Assembly: GCA_036405815.1 (NCBI GenBank)
Contig: DASWWX010000057.1
Coordinates: 137,670-201,669, forward strand
Direction: 5' to 3'
Origin: Solimonas sp036405815
Lineage (GTDB): Bacteria > Pseudomonadota > Gammaproteobacteria > Nevskiales > Nevskiaceae
DNA length: 64,000 nucleotides
The position numbers and the translations under genes are program-made. This document shows positions 56,835 to 64,000 of the stretch, one piece after another (the first letter of the stretch is position 1; the number at the start of each line of letters is the position of its first letter). The notes under the pieces are model-generated. The model saw only the letters and a list, made by a program, of their open reading frames with translations. It was not told the DNA's origin and made no database searches.

Positions 56835-59416
56835 GCCGCGCGCAACAGATGGTCGATACCTTCGGCAACCTGCTGCTTCGTCAACGCAAGGTGCTGGCGG
56901 TACTGTTCACGGCGATCACGCTGTTCTTTGGTTGGAGCGCGTCGAACGTTCGTCTCGACCCCGGCTTCCTCAAGCTCATCCCCGTCAAGCATGAGTACAT
57001 GCAGACGATGATGGAGTACATGGAGGATTTCTCCGGCGCCAACATGATCCTCGTCAATCTGCGCTGGAAGGGCGAGGGCGATATCTACAACCGCGCGTTC
57101 ATGCAGGCGTTGCAGGAGGCCACCGACGAGGTCTTCTTCATTCCGGGCATCAACCGCACCAAGGTCTCCTCGCTGTTCACGCCGAGCACGTACTACATCG
57201 AGATCACCGAGGACGGCTTCAACGGCGAACCGGTGGTGCCGGCCCGCTATTCCGGGACCGATGAGGAACTGGCGCAGATTCGCCGCAACGTCGAGAACTC
57301 CGGACAGATCGGCCTGCTGGTGGCCAATGATCTGAAGGCGGCGATGATCCGCGCCGACCTGCAGGAATACGACGCCAAGGCCGGACCGGACGGCCCGCAG
57401 AACGTCGACTACTGGGAAGTGCAGACGCGGCTGGAGGAAATCCGCAACCGCTTCGAGAGCCCCAAGAAGTACGTCTACAAGATGAAGAAGGACCGCGCGC
57501 CGTTCAAGGCGGGCGAGGTGGTCTACGAGGGGTACGTGGACTACGGTTGGGCGCTGTTCATGCAGACCTTCACCGCGCTGCGTCAGGCGGAAGGATCGGA
57601 GGGCATGCAGCCGTTCCCGGTCAAGGGCAGCGAGCTGGCCGTCGAAACGGTCGACAACACCCACTTCAATCCGGACATCGAGGTCAACATCATCGGGTTC
57701 GCGCGCCTGCTCGGCGACGTGATCAAGGGCCTGCTCGGTGTGTTTGCGTTCTTCGGACTCGCGTTCGCGATCACCGTCGTGCTGCTGTACTGGTACACGC
57801 GGTCCTGGCGCATCACCTTCACCGCGCTGATCGTGGCGATGCTGCCGGTGATGTGGCTGATCGGCGTGCTGCCGCTGATCGGCTACGGCATCGATCCGAT
57901 GTCGATCCTGGTGCCGTTCCTGATCTTTGCCATCGGCGTTTCGCACGCCGTGCAGATGACCAGCGCATGGCGACTCGAGGTCATGGCGGGACGCACGTCG
58001 GTCGAGGCGGCGCACGGGGCTTTCACCAAGCTGTTCATTCCCGGCGCCGTGGCCCTGCTCACCGAGGCCCTGGGCTTCGGCGTCATCATGTTCATCGACA
58101 TCCCGATCGTGCATGAGCTGGGCATCACGGCCTGTATCGGCGTGCTGCTGATGATCATCACCAACAAGATGATCCTGCCGATCATCCTCAGCCATCTGAC
58201 CCTGGAAGCGTCGAGCCGCAACCACTCCGAGAATGCGATGTTCAGCGACACCTCGCCGCTGACGCGCCTCCTCGGCGCCTTTGCGCAGCCGCGCACCGCG
58301 ATCGTCGTGTTCGCCGCGACGGCCGTGCTGCTGGCGGCGGCGACGTGGAAATCGGGCGATCTGGTCATCGGCGATACCGGCATCGGTCAGCCGGAACTGC
58401 ATGAGGATTCGCGCTACAACACCGACAGCGCGACGATCGCCAACAGCTACGACATCGGCGTGGATGTGCTGACCGTCATCGTCGAGGCCAAGGAATTCCC
58501 CGGCGACTCCTGCCTGCAATACCCGGTGGTGGGCCTGATCGACCAGTTCGAGCTGTTCGTGCGCGGCGTCGAGGGCGTGCGGTCGGTGACCAGCGTCGCC
58601 GGCATCGGCAAGCTGGTGATCTCGGCGTTCAACGAGGGCAATCCGCGCTGGCGCGCCCTGCCGCGCAGCGAGGTGGGGCTGTCCACGGGCTCCAAGGCGT
58701 TCGATCCGAACCTGGGGCTCAACAACGACGGCTGCCGTGCGATCCAGGTGCTGATCTTCACCAAGGATCACGAAGGCGCGACCATCGCGCACGTCATCTC
58801 GGAGATCAAGCGCTTCATCGCCGATCATCCGGTCGATGGCGTCAAGATGCGTCTGGCCAGCGGTAACGTCGGCGTGATGGCGGCGACCAACGAGTCGGTG
58901 TCGTCTGCCGAAGTCACGATGCTGCTGTCGCTGTTCGGCGCGCTGGTGCTGTTCTGCCTGGCGTCGTTCCGGTCCTGGCTGGCGACGCTGTGCGTGATGG
59001 TGCCGCTGACCCTGGTCAGCATCATGTGCAACGCCCTGATGGCCACGCTGGATATCGGCCTGAAGGTGGCGACGCTGCCGGTGGTGGCACTGGGCGTCGG
59101 TGTCGGCGTGGACTACGGGCTTTACCTGTTCGAGCGTATCCAGCACTACCTGGAAGATCCGGCCTGCGATTTCCGCACGGCGTTCATCGGCGCGATGCGC
59201 GACCGCGGCGCGGCAGCGGTGTTCACGGCGGTGACGATGTCGGTCGGCGTGGCGACGTGGACGATGTCGGCGCTGAAGTTCCAGGCCGACATGGGCCTGC
59301 TGCTGGCCTTCATGTTCCTGGTCAACATGTTCGGCGCGGTGTGTCTGCTGCCGGCGATGGGGGCCTGGTTCTACCGTGATGCGGGACGCGGCGCAGCGTC
59401 AGCCAAGGCGGTCTGA
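56831..59416 (+). CDS. RND/MMPL family membrane permease
   Basis: An 861-residue permease. A first membrane helix (about 20-40) and large periplasmic loop are followed by a cluster of five to six helices (about 295-470), a second large loop (510-690) and a final helix cluster (700-855): the pseudo-duplicated RND layout of about 12 helices. Segments such as FLIFAIGVSHAVQMTSAWRLE and ALGVGVGVDYGLYLFERIQHYL carry the internal-repeat motifs with the conserved GxxxDY of MMPL/HpnN-type proteins. GTG at 56831 has GAGGTG five bases upstream. No membrane-fusion or TolC partner is adjacent; MMPL/HpnN members move hydrophobic lipids, so steroid or lipid transport is likely. Confidence 0.88.
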   Translation: MSRAQQMVDTFGNLLLRQRKVLAVLFTAITLFFGWSASNVRLDPGFLKLIPVKHEYMQTMMEYMEDFSGANMILVNLRWKGEGDIYNRAFMQALQEATDEVFFIPGINRTKVSSLFTPSTYYIEITEDGFNGEPVVPARYSGTDEELAQIRRNVENSGQIGLLVANDLKAAMIRADLQEYDAKAGPDGPQNVDYWEVQTRLEEIRNRFESPKKYVYKMKKDRAPFKAGEVVYEGYVDYGWALFMQTFTALRQAEGSEGMQPFPVKGSELAVETVDNTHFNPDIEVNIIGFARLLGDVIKGLLGVFAFFGLAFAITVVLLYWYTRSWRITFTALIVAMLPVMWLIGVLPLIGYGIDPMSILVPFLIFAIGVSHAVQMTSAWRLEVMAGRTSVEAAHGAFTKLFIPGAVALLTEALGFGVIMFIDIPIVHELGITACIGVLLMIITNKMILPIILSHLTLEASSRNHSENAMFSDTSPLTRLLGAFAQPRTAIVVFAATAVLLAAATWKSGDLVIGDTGIGQPELHEDSRYNTDSATIANSYDIGVDVLTVIVEAKEFPGDSCLQYPVVGLIDQFELFVRGVEGVRSVTSVAGIGKLVISAFNEGNPRWRALPRSEVGLSTGSKAFDPNLGLNNDGCRAIQVLIFTKDHEGATIAHVISEIKRFIADHPVDGVKMRLASGNVGVMAATNESVSSAEVTMLLSLFGALVLFCLASFRSWLATLCVMVPLTLVSIMCNALMATLDIGLKVATLPVVALGVGVGVDYGLYLFERIQHYLEDPACDFRTAFIGAMRDRGAAAVFTAVTMSVGVATWTMSALKFQADMGLLLAFMFLVNMFGAVCLLPAMGAWFYRDAGRGAASAKAV

Positions 59417-59432
59417 TCCGGCGTGTTTCGAG

Positions 59433-59466
59433 ACCCGCCGTTGCCTCGTGCGACGGCGGGTTTTTC
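59433..59466 (+). terminator. Intrinsic terminator
   Basis: A 9-bp stem (ACCCGCCGT and complement) with an 11-base loop is followed by five T. It ends the thiolase/propeller/permease unit just after the permease stop. Confidence 0.85.
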
Positions 59467-59617
59467 ATGCCCGCCATCGAGTTCCGGAAAAGGGTTCGCA
59501 AACTCACCCTTTTGCAGCAGGCGCCCACGCGCGGCCAGCCGGTAAGGTCGGTTCAAGATGGCCGTTCCCGAGCGCGCGGATCCGGCCGCATTCGCTGAAA
59601 AACTGGAGGATGTCGCG

Positions 59618-60718
59618 ATGACCGAACTGGCCACGGAAAAACTCGTTTCTGTCGATTCCCACGTGCATTTCACTGACGAGTGGGTCAAGGCGCGGCTGCG
59701 CAAGGAACTGCACCAGGTCTGGGACGACGCCAACAAGAAAGCCGAGGAATACGCGGCCAAGGTGCTGCGCGGCGGCCAGCGCAACCTGGAGCTGGAAGAC
59801 TTCGTCGATCCGGAAGCCTCCAAGGATCCCGGCCACTTCACGCCGGACGGCAAGCTCAAGGCGATGGACCGCGACGGCGTGTTCGCCGAGGTCATCTTCC
59901 CGGAACTGGCCGGCGCCAAGATCGTCAATCCGGCGCTGATGGGCGACGACTGGAAGGAAGTGTTCCAGGGCTACAACAACGCCATGGCCGACTTCGCGGC
60001 GCACGATCCGGTGCGTTTGATGACGGCCTACCAGCTGCCGCTGTACGACATCGACTTCGCCTGCAAGGAAGTCGAGCGCCTGGCGCGCGACCGCAAGGCG
60101 CGCTGCGTGCAGCTGACGCCGTTCCCGTCCGATCTCGGCCTGCCGGATTTCTACCACGAGCGCTACATCCCGCTGTGGAAGCTGATCGAGGAATCTGGCC
60201 TGACGATCCTCAACCACCTCGATCTGCGTGCGCAGCTGTGGGACGTGTTCCGCCGCGATCCGACGCCGCAGAAGGGCATCTTCACCGCGCTGCCCTGGGC
60301 GCCGCTGGCCGAGACGATCTGCATGTGGATCCTGACCGGCACGCTGGAGAAGTATCCGAAGATGAAGGTGCTGTTCGTCGAGCCGGGCCTGGGCTGGCTG
60401 CCGTGGTTCTTCGATGCGCTGCTCGATCCGCGCATGAACCAGCACTACACCTTCCCCGGCGTGAAGAAGCCGCCGTCGGAAACCTTCCGCCAGCAGTGCG
60501 GCGCCACGTTCATGTACGAACCGCGCGGCCTCAAGGACTGCTACCAGTATTTCGGTCCGGACTGCCTGTACTGGTCCACCGACTTCCCGCATCCGGCGAC
60601 CTGCTGGCCCAACTCGCGCAAGCAGGTGGTCAGCCAGTTCAAGGAAGCCGGCATTCCGGAAGCCGACCGCGTCAAGATCACCTCCGGCAACGCGCTCAAG
60701 ACCTTCGGTCTGGGCTGA
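59618..60718 (+). CDS. Amidohydrolase-family (ACMSD-like) metal-dependent hydrolase
   Basis: A 366-residue amidohydrolase_2 protein: VSVDSHVHF is the metal-binding HxH near the N-terminus, NHLDLRAQLWDVF contains the second metal His region, VEPGLGWLPWF matches the family strand, and WSTDFPHP carries the Asp and His that close the site. GGAGGA lies 7 bases before the ATG at 59618, which decides against a longer N-terminus. Family members decarboxylate or hydrolyse aromatic and cyclic acids; many uncharacterised ones occur in steroid and terpene catabolic clusters. Separated from the permease gene by a terminator, it begins a unit with the CoA-transferase gene. Confidence 0.83.
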   Translation: MTELATEKLVSVDSHVHFTDEWVKARLRKELHQVWDDANKKAEEYAAKVLRGGQRNLELEDFVDPEASKDPGHFTPDGKLKAMDRDGVFAEVIFPELAGAKIVNPALMGDDWKEVFQGYNNAMADFAAHDPVRLMTAYQLPLYDIDFACKEVERLARDRKARCVQLTPFPSDLGLPDFYHERYIPLWKLIEESGLTILNHLDLRAQLWDVFRRDPTPQKGIFTALPWAPLAETICMWILTGTLEKYPKMKVLFVEPGLGWLPWFFDALLDPRMNQHYTFPGVKKPPSETFRQQCGATFMYEPRGLKDCYQYFGPDCLYWSTDFPHPATCWPNSRKQVVSQFKEAGIPEADRVKITSGNALKTFGLG

Positions 60719-60820
60719 TCGCCGGCGGCAGTGTTGCCTGCGGCGCCGTTGGCAACGACGGCGCCGCATTGTTGTCTCATGACTCCCGATTCGAACGAAT
60801 AGACATTCCCAAGGTGCGAT

Positions 60821-63334
60821 ATGGCAGGCGTTCTTGAAAATCTGAAGGTGCTGGACCTGACCTCCGGCGTCGCCGGTCCGATGACGACGATGCTGCTCGG
60901 CGACAACGGCGCCGACGTGATCAAGATCGAACCGCCCGGCGGCGATCCGGCGCGTCAGCTCGACGGCCCGCACAAGCTCGGCTACGCGGTGTGGCAGCGC
61001 GGCAAGCGCAGCGCCTTCCTCGATCTCGCCAAGGCGGAGGACAAGGACGTGCTGCTGGCGCTGGTCAAGGGCGCGGACATCCTCGTCGAATCCTACGCGC
61101 CGGGTGAGGCCGCCAAGCTCGGCCTCGACTACGCGGCGCTCTCCAAGCTCAACCCGCGCCTGATCGTCTGCTCGATCACCGGCTACGGCCGCGATAATCC
61201 GCACAGCAACCGCCCCGCGATCGACGCGCTGGTGCAGGCGCGCAGCGGCCTGATGTTCGAGCAGCGCGGCTGGCCGGAAGGCGCGCTCAACCACATCAGC
61301 GGGCTGGAAGATCCGTATCCGGACCTCGAAATCCCGCAGGACCAGGTGCAGGGCGCACCGCGTCCGGGCCCGCTGTTCGTCGCCTCGCAGTGGCCGAGCC
61401 TCGGTGCATTCTTCAACGCCAGCCTCGGCATCGCCGCCGCGCTGCGTGCGCGCGAGCTGACCGGCAAGGGTCAGTGGGTCGAGACCTCGCTGCTGCAGGG
61501 CGCGCTGGCCGGTGCCGCTGGCGTCTGGCAGCGCGCCGAGAAGCCGGATGCACCGGGCTTCGACACCTGGATCCTCAACTGCAAGTCGTCCAAGGGCCAC
61601 TTCCAGGCCAAGGACGGCAAGTGGCTGCACAACTGGGTGCCGAACCCGCGCTTCATCCTGCAGGCCGCGGCCGGCGATACGCTCAACGCCTCGCCCGACC
61701 TCACCGTGCAGAACGACCCGGACCGCTTCGGCACCGGCCCGGAAGAAATCCTGGTGATGTCGCATTACCAGCCGCTGCTGGCCGAGGCCGTCGCCAAGTT
61801 CCCGGTCAAGGATTGGGTCGAGGCTGCCGCTACCGCCGAGATGACGATGCAGCCGGTGCGCAGCATCGAGGAGTCGCTCGCCGATCCGGCGTTTCTCGAA
61901 GACGGCTGCGTGACCGAAACCACGCATCCGGAACTGGGCAAGATCCGCACCGTCGGCAACGCCTACAACATGAGCAAGACGCAGGGCGCACCCGGCAAGC
62001 CGCCGGTGGCACCCGGCGCCAACACCGATGAGGTGAAGGCCGAAGCCAAGAAGATCATTGCCGAGGCCAAGGCCGCCACGGCCGCCGCCAACGCCGGCAA
62101 GTCGATCAAGGCGCCGCTCGACGGCATCACCGTGCTCGACCTGGGCCTGGCGATCGCCGGCCCGTTCGGCACGCAGCTGCTCAGCGATCTCGGCGCCACG
62201 GTCATCAAGGTCAACGGCCTGTTCGATCTGTTCTGGCACCGCGTGCACATCGCCTACATGGCGAACCGTGGCAAGAAGTCGATCACGCTGAATCTGAAGG
62301 ACCCGCGTGCGATGAAGATCCTGCTGGATCTCGTCAAGCAGGCCGACGTCGTGCAGCACAACATGCGCTACGACGCCGCCGAGCGCCTCAAGATCGACTA
62401 CGAATCGCTGAAGCAGCTCAACCCGAAACTGATCTATGCCCACTCGCGCGGCTTTGAGCGCGGCGCGCGCGCGGCGCTGCCGGGCAACGACCAGACGGGT
62501 GCCTGCCTGTCCGGCATCCAGTACGAAGACGGCGGCATGGCGCGCGTCGGCGAGAACGGCGAGGTTGGCCGTCCGCTGTGGAGCTTCACCAGCTTCGGCG
62601 ATACGGGTAACGGGTTCCTGTCTGCCACGTCGATCGTGCAGGCGATCTATCACCGCGATCGCACGGGCGAGGGCCAGTTCGTCGACACCTCCATCATCAA
62701 CGCCGCGCTGCTCAACACCAGCTACGCCGTCGCCAAGCCGGACGGCAGTGGTTTCGAACGTCCGCGCATCGGCGGCGACCAGCTCGGCTTCGGTCCGTTC
62801 CATCGCCTCTACGAAACCGCCGACGGCTGGCTCTGCGTCGCCGCGCGCGCCAAGGCCGAGCAGGACAAGTTGCTGTCCACGCTGGGTGCTGCGGATGCCG
62901 GGCAGATTGGCGCCAAGCTCAAGACGCTGAGCGGCAAGGATGCGTTTGCCAAGCTCGACGGCGCCGGCGTGCCGGTGGAGATCGTCGATCCGGAATTCTC
63001 GCGCAAGCTGCACGACGATCCGGTCGCCCAGAAGCAGAAGTGGGTCGTCTCCTATCCGCACCCGGTCGTCGGCAAGCTCGACCAGATCGGCCTGCTGTTC
63101 TCGCTGTCCGACACGCCGGGCGTGATCCAGGGCCGTCCGCTGCTGGTCGGCGAACACACCAAGGAAATCATGGCCGGCATGGGCTACAGCGACGACGACA
63201 TGAAGACGATGGAAGAGCAGTTCGCCATCGGCTTCGTCGGCATGCCGCGTATGCCGCCGCGCCCCGCCGCCACCCAGGCCGCCGCGCCCAAGCAGGGCAT
63301 GGCCGGCATGCTGGATCAGGAATCAAAGAAGTAA
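60821..63334 (+). CDS. Double-domain class III CoA-transferase (CaiB/BaiF type)
   Basis: An 837-residue fusion of two class III CoA-transferase units joined by an Ala/Lys-rich linker (about 405-430). Unit 1 starts ENLKVLDLTSGVAGPMTTMLLGDNGADVIKIEPPGG; unit 2 starts LDGITVLDLGLAIAGPFGTQLLSDLGATVIKV. By the family pattern (D followed by about 15 residues to AL..R.xTGxGQ), the nucleophilic Asp is present in unit 2 (Asp594 in FGDTGNG) but is Ser in unit 1 (Ser193). One active site per chain is therefore expected. Class III enzymes move CoA between carboxylic acids; a steroid acid or bile acid intermediate is plausible. A strong terminator follows. Confidence 0.87.
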   Translation: MAGVLENLKVLDLTSGVAGPMTTMLLGDNGADVIKIEPPGGDPARQLDGPHKLGYAVWQRGKRSAFLDLAKAEDKDVLLALVKGADILVESYAPGEAAKLGLDYAALSKLNPRLIVCSITGYGRDNPHSNRPAIDALVQARSGLMFEQRGWPEGALNHISGLEDPYPDLEIPQDQVQGAPRPGPLFVASQWPSLGAFFNASLGIAAALRARELTGKGQWVETSLLQGALAGAAGVWQRAEKPDAPGFDTWILNCKSSKGHFQAKDGKWLHNWVPNPRFILQAAAGDTLNASPDLTVQNDPDRFGTGPEEILVMSHYQPLLAEAVAKFPVKDWVEAAATAEMTMQPVRSIEESLADPAFLEDGCVTETTHPELGKIRTVGNAYNMSKTQGAPGKPPVAPGANTDEVKAEAKKIIAEAKAATAAANAGKSIKAPLDGITVLDLGLAIAGPFGTQLLSDLGATVIKVNGLFDLFWHRVHIAYMANRGKKSITLNLKDPRAMKILLDLVKQADVVQHNMRYDAAERLKIDYESLKQLNPKLIYAHSRGFERGARAALPGNDQTGACLSGIQYEDGGMARVGENGEVGRPLWSFTSFGDTGNGFLSATSIVQAIYHRDRTGEGQFVDTSIINAALLNTSYAVAKPDGSGFERPRIGGDQLGFGPFHRLYETADGWLCVAARAKAEQDKLLSTLGAADAGQIGAKLKTLSGKDAFAKLDGAGVPVEIVDPEFSRKLHDDPVAQKQKWVVSYPHPVVGKLDQIGLLFSLSDTPGVIQGRPLLVGEHTKEIMAGMGYSDDDMKTMEEQFAIGFVGMPRMPPRPAATQAAAPKQGMAGMLDQESKK

Positions 63335-63347
63335 TGTGAGGTGCCTG

Positions 63348-63387
63348 AAAGGCCTCCTGCGCGCTGCGCAGGAGGCCTTTTCTTTTT
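63348..63387 (+). terminator. Strong intrinsic terminator
   Basis: A 12-bp perfect GC-rich stem (GGCCTCCTGCGC and complement), extended by three A-T pairs, with a 3-base loop, is followed by TTTTCTTTTT. It ends the CoA-transferase transcript. Confidence 0.92.
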
Positions 63388-63579
63388 GGGGATTGGCTAC
63401 TTTCTGTTCTGATAGCCGCCCAAAATTTTCCACTTGTGGCGGCGCGAGCCGTTCCTCCCGCCGGCTGCACAGTGCCAGAAGCGGTCCTTCAAGCCGAGTT
63501 GCTCTGGCTGATCAGCCGCACTAAACCGCTAGTCGGCATTTAGGGTTTGACCTTCTGGAGCTGCAGGCCCGAGACCTGG
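63388..63579. other. Intergenic sequence
   Basis: About 190 bases without a convincing gene. GGCTACTTTCT occurs twice, here at about 63394 and again at about 63579, so a short direct repeat pair brackets the region. Base composition looks less GC-rich than in the preceding genes, estimated by eye. Confidence 0.35.
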
Positions 63580-63807
63580 CTACTTTCTCCAATAGTTGAT
63601 TGCGGCTGCGATCGTGGCGAACTCGATGGCGACCGTTTGGCCGACCTGCAGCAAAGCCATCGCGTCGTTCGCATAGACATCGCGCAGCCTGGATCGCACC
63701 GCGTCATCCGGTTGCGTGGTTTTGATGACCAGCCTGGATATCGTCATGGCAAGCTGGCGACCCTCCTCTGGTGTGGCGGTGATCAACGAATTGCCAGGGA
63801 TCAGCAT
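63580..63807 (-). CDS. Small hypothetical protein
   Basis: A possible 75-residue protein (MLIPGNSLITATPEEGRQ ... AAAINYWRK) with normal-looking composition and no recognised domain. The Met at 63807 has GAGA about 6 bases upstream; two codons earlier is another ATG. One moderately hydrophobic stretch (LLQVGQTVAIEFATIAAAI) could be a helix at a membrane or interface. The gene is leftward, opposite to its neighbours, in less GC-rich DNA. Whether it is expressed is uncertain. Confidence 0.4.
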   Translation of the reverse strand: MLIPGNSLITATPEEGRQLAMTISRLVIKTTQPDDAVRSRLRDVYANDAMALLQVGQTVAIEFATIAAAINYWRK

Positions 63808-63813
63808 GATCAT

Positions 63814-64000
63814 TCTCGAGAGGATGATGGTTGAGCCTCAGATCTGTCCGACTGCAAACGGACACGCGATGGCCAGTCACTGCGGACCAAGGCCCCAGTG
63901 GCCTTGTACTGATCCACTGGGGCCGAGCAACGACAATCTGAGAAATTTGAGAAGCGATCAGCGGGTTACTGACCGGCTTTCCGGGTAAGCGGCAGGTTCT
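63814..64000. other. Unassigned right edge
   Basis: The last 187 bases show no coding pattern I can support. An imperfect inverted repeat of GGCCCCAGTGG and CCACTGGGGCC (63891-63901 and 63915-63925) forms an 11-bp perfect stem with a 13-base loop and could be a terminator-like hairpin. Confidence 0.4.

Noticed and set aside
56525..59146. An 873-codon open frame on the minus strand
   Set aside because: Antisense to the RND permease; its His/Arg/Asp-rich sequence is the usual complement of membrane-protein codons.
59504..63157. A 1217-codon open frame on the minus strand
   Set aside because: Antisense to the amidohydrolase and CoA-transferase genes, both of which have complete motif sets; no domain is visible in the antisense product.
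1..64000. Prophage, insertion sequence or integrative element
   Set aside because: No transposase, integrase, phage structural gene or flanking direct repeats with target-site duplication were seen; the palindromes are small intergenic elements only.

Overview
The window is GC-rich, densely coded DNA from a bacterial chromosome. Its content points to a free-living steroid-degrading proteobacterium, most likely a gammaproteobacterium of the Nevskiales/Solimonadaceae type. That placement is an inference from gene content; no rRNA or other marker gene is present. There is a TonB-dependent receptor, lipoproteins, an RND-type permease, many short-chain dehydrogenases (SDRs) and a large set of CoA-dependent catabolic enzymes. 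I see no tRNA, rRNA, insertion sequence, phage gene or CRISPR array.

Left part (1-9751). The end of an Old Yellow Enzyme gene overlaps an SDR gene. A leftward group follows: a second SDR, a serine-hydrolase lipoprotein, a class I methyltransferase and a hydroxysteroid-dehydrogenase-like SDR. Then come a small secreted charged protein with its own terminator, a DUF192 gene, and a leftward 942-residue protein that joins a winged-helix DNA-binding domain, a Ser/Thr kinase, one membrane segment and TPRs.

Surface and signalling part (10094-24719). A 9.4-kb gene encodes a 3147-residue exoprotein: 16 cadherin-like repeats, then two modules that each consist of seven FG-GAP repeats followed by RTX repeats. 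A TIGR03032-type gene follows it closely, then a TonB-dependent receptor and a membrane-bound diguanylate cyclase.

Steroid catabolism part (24879-49278). Gene by gene this matches the steroid C/D-ring (HIP, methylhexahydroindanedione propionate) pathway known from the actinobacterial KstR2 regulon and from the Comamonas scd genes. Leftward genes encode an SDR, a FadD3-like CoA ligase, a 3beta/17beta-hydroxysteroid-dehydrogenase-like SDR, a KstD-like flavoprotein and an NTF2-fold protein. Rightward genes encode an HsaC/TesB-like extradiol dioxygenase, IpdA, IpdB, a DUF35 protein with an SCP-x thiolase-like partner, an enoyl-CoA hydratase, IpdC, EchA20, the acyl-CoA dehydrogenase pair IpdE1/IpdE2, FadA6, an MFE-type SDR and a thioesterase. 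After a transglutaminase-like/TPR lipoprotein come a double acyl-CoA dehydrogenase, a leftward hydratase, a haem-type membrane protein, IpdF and a MaoC hydratase. No regulator of the KstR type is present.

Unusual operon (49469-54241). A free-standing acyl carrier protein, an MGT-type glycosyltransferase, an alpha/beta hydrolase and two 414-residue condensation/PapA-like acyltransferases form a tight operon; the last four genes overlap by 4 bases at each junction. It looks like a small acylated-glycoside pathway embedded in a steroid catabolic locus, and it is the best candidate for an undescribed system.

Right part (54337-63334). A thiolase, a YCF48-like propeller protein translationally coupled to an RND/MMPL permease, an amidohydrolase and a double class III CoA-transferase follow, with two clear intrinsic terminators. 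The last 0.6 kb looks less GC-rich and holds at most one small hypothetical gene.
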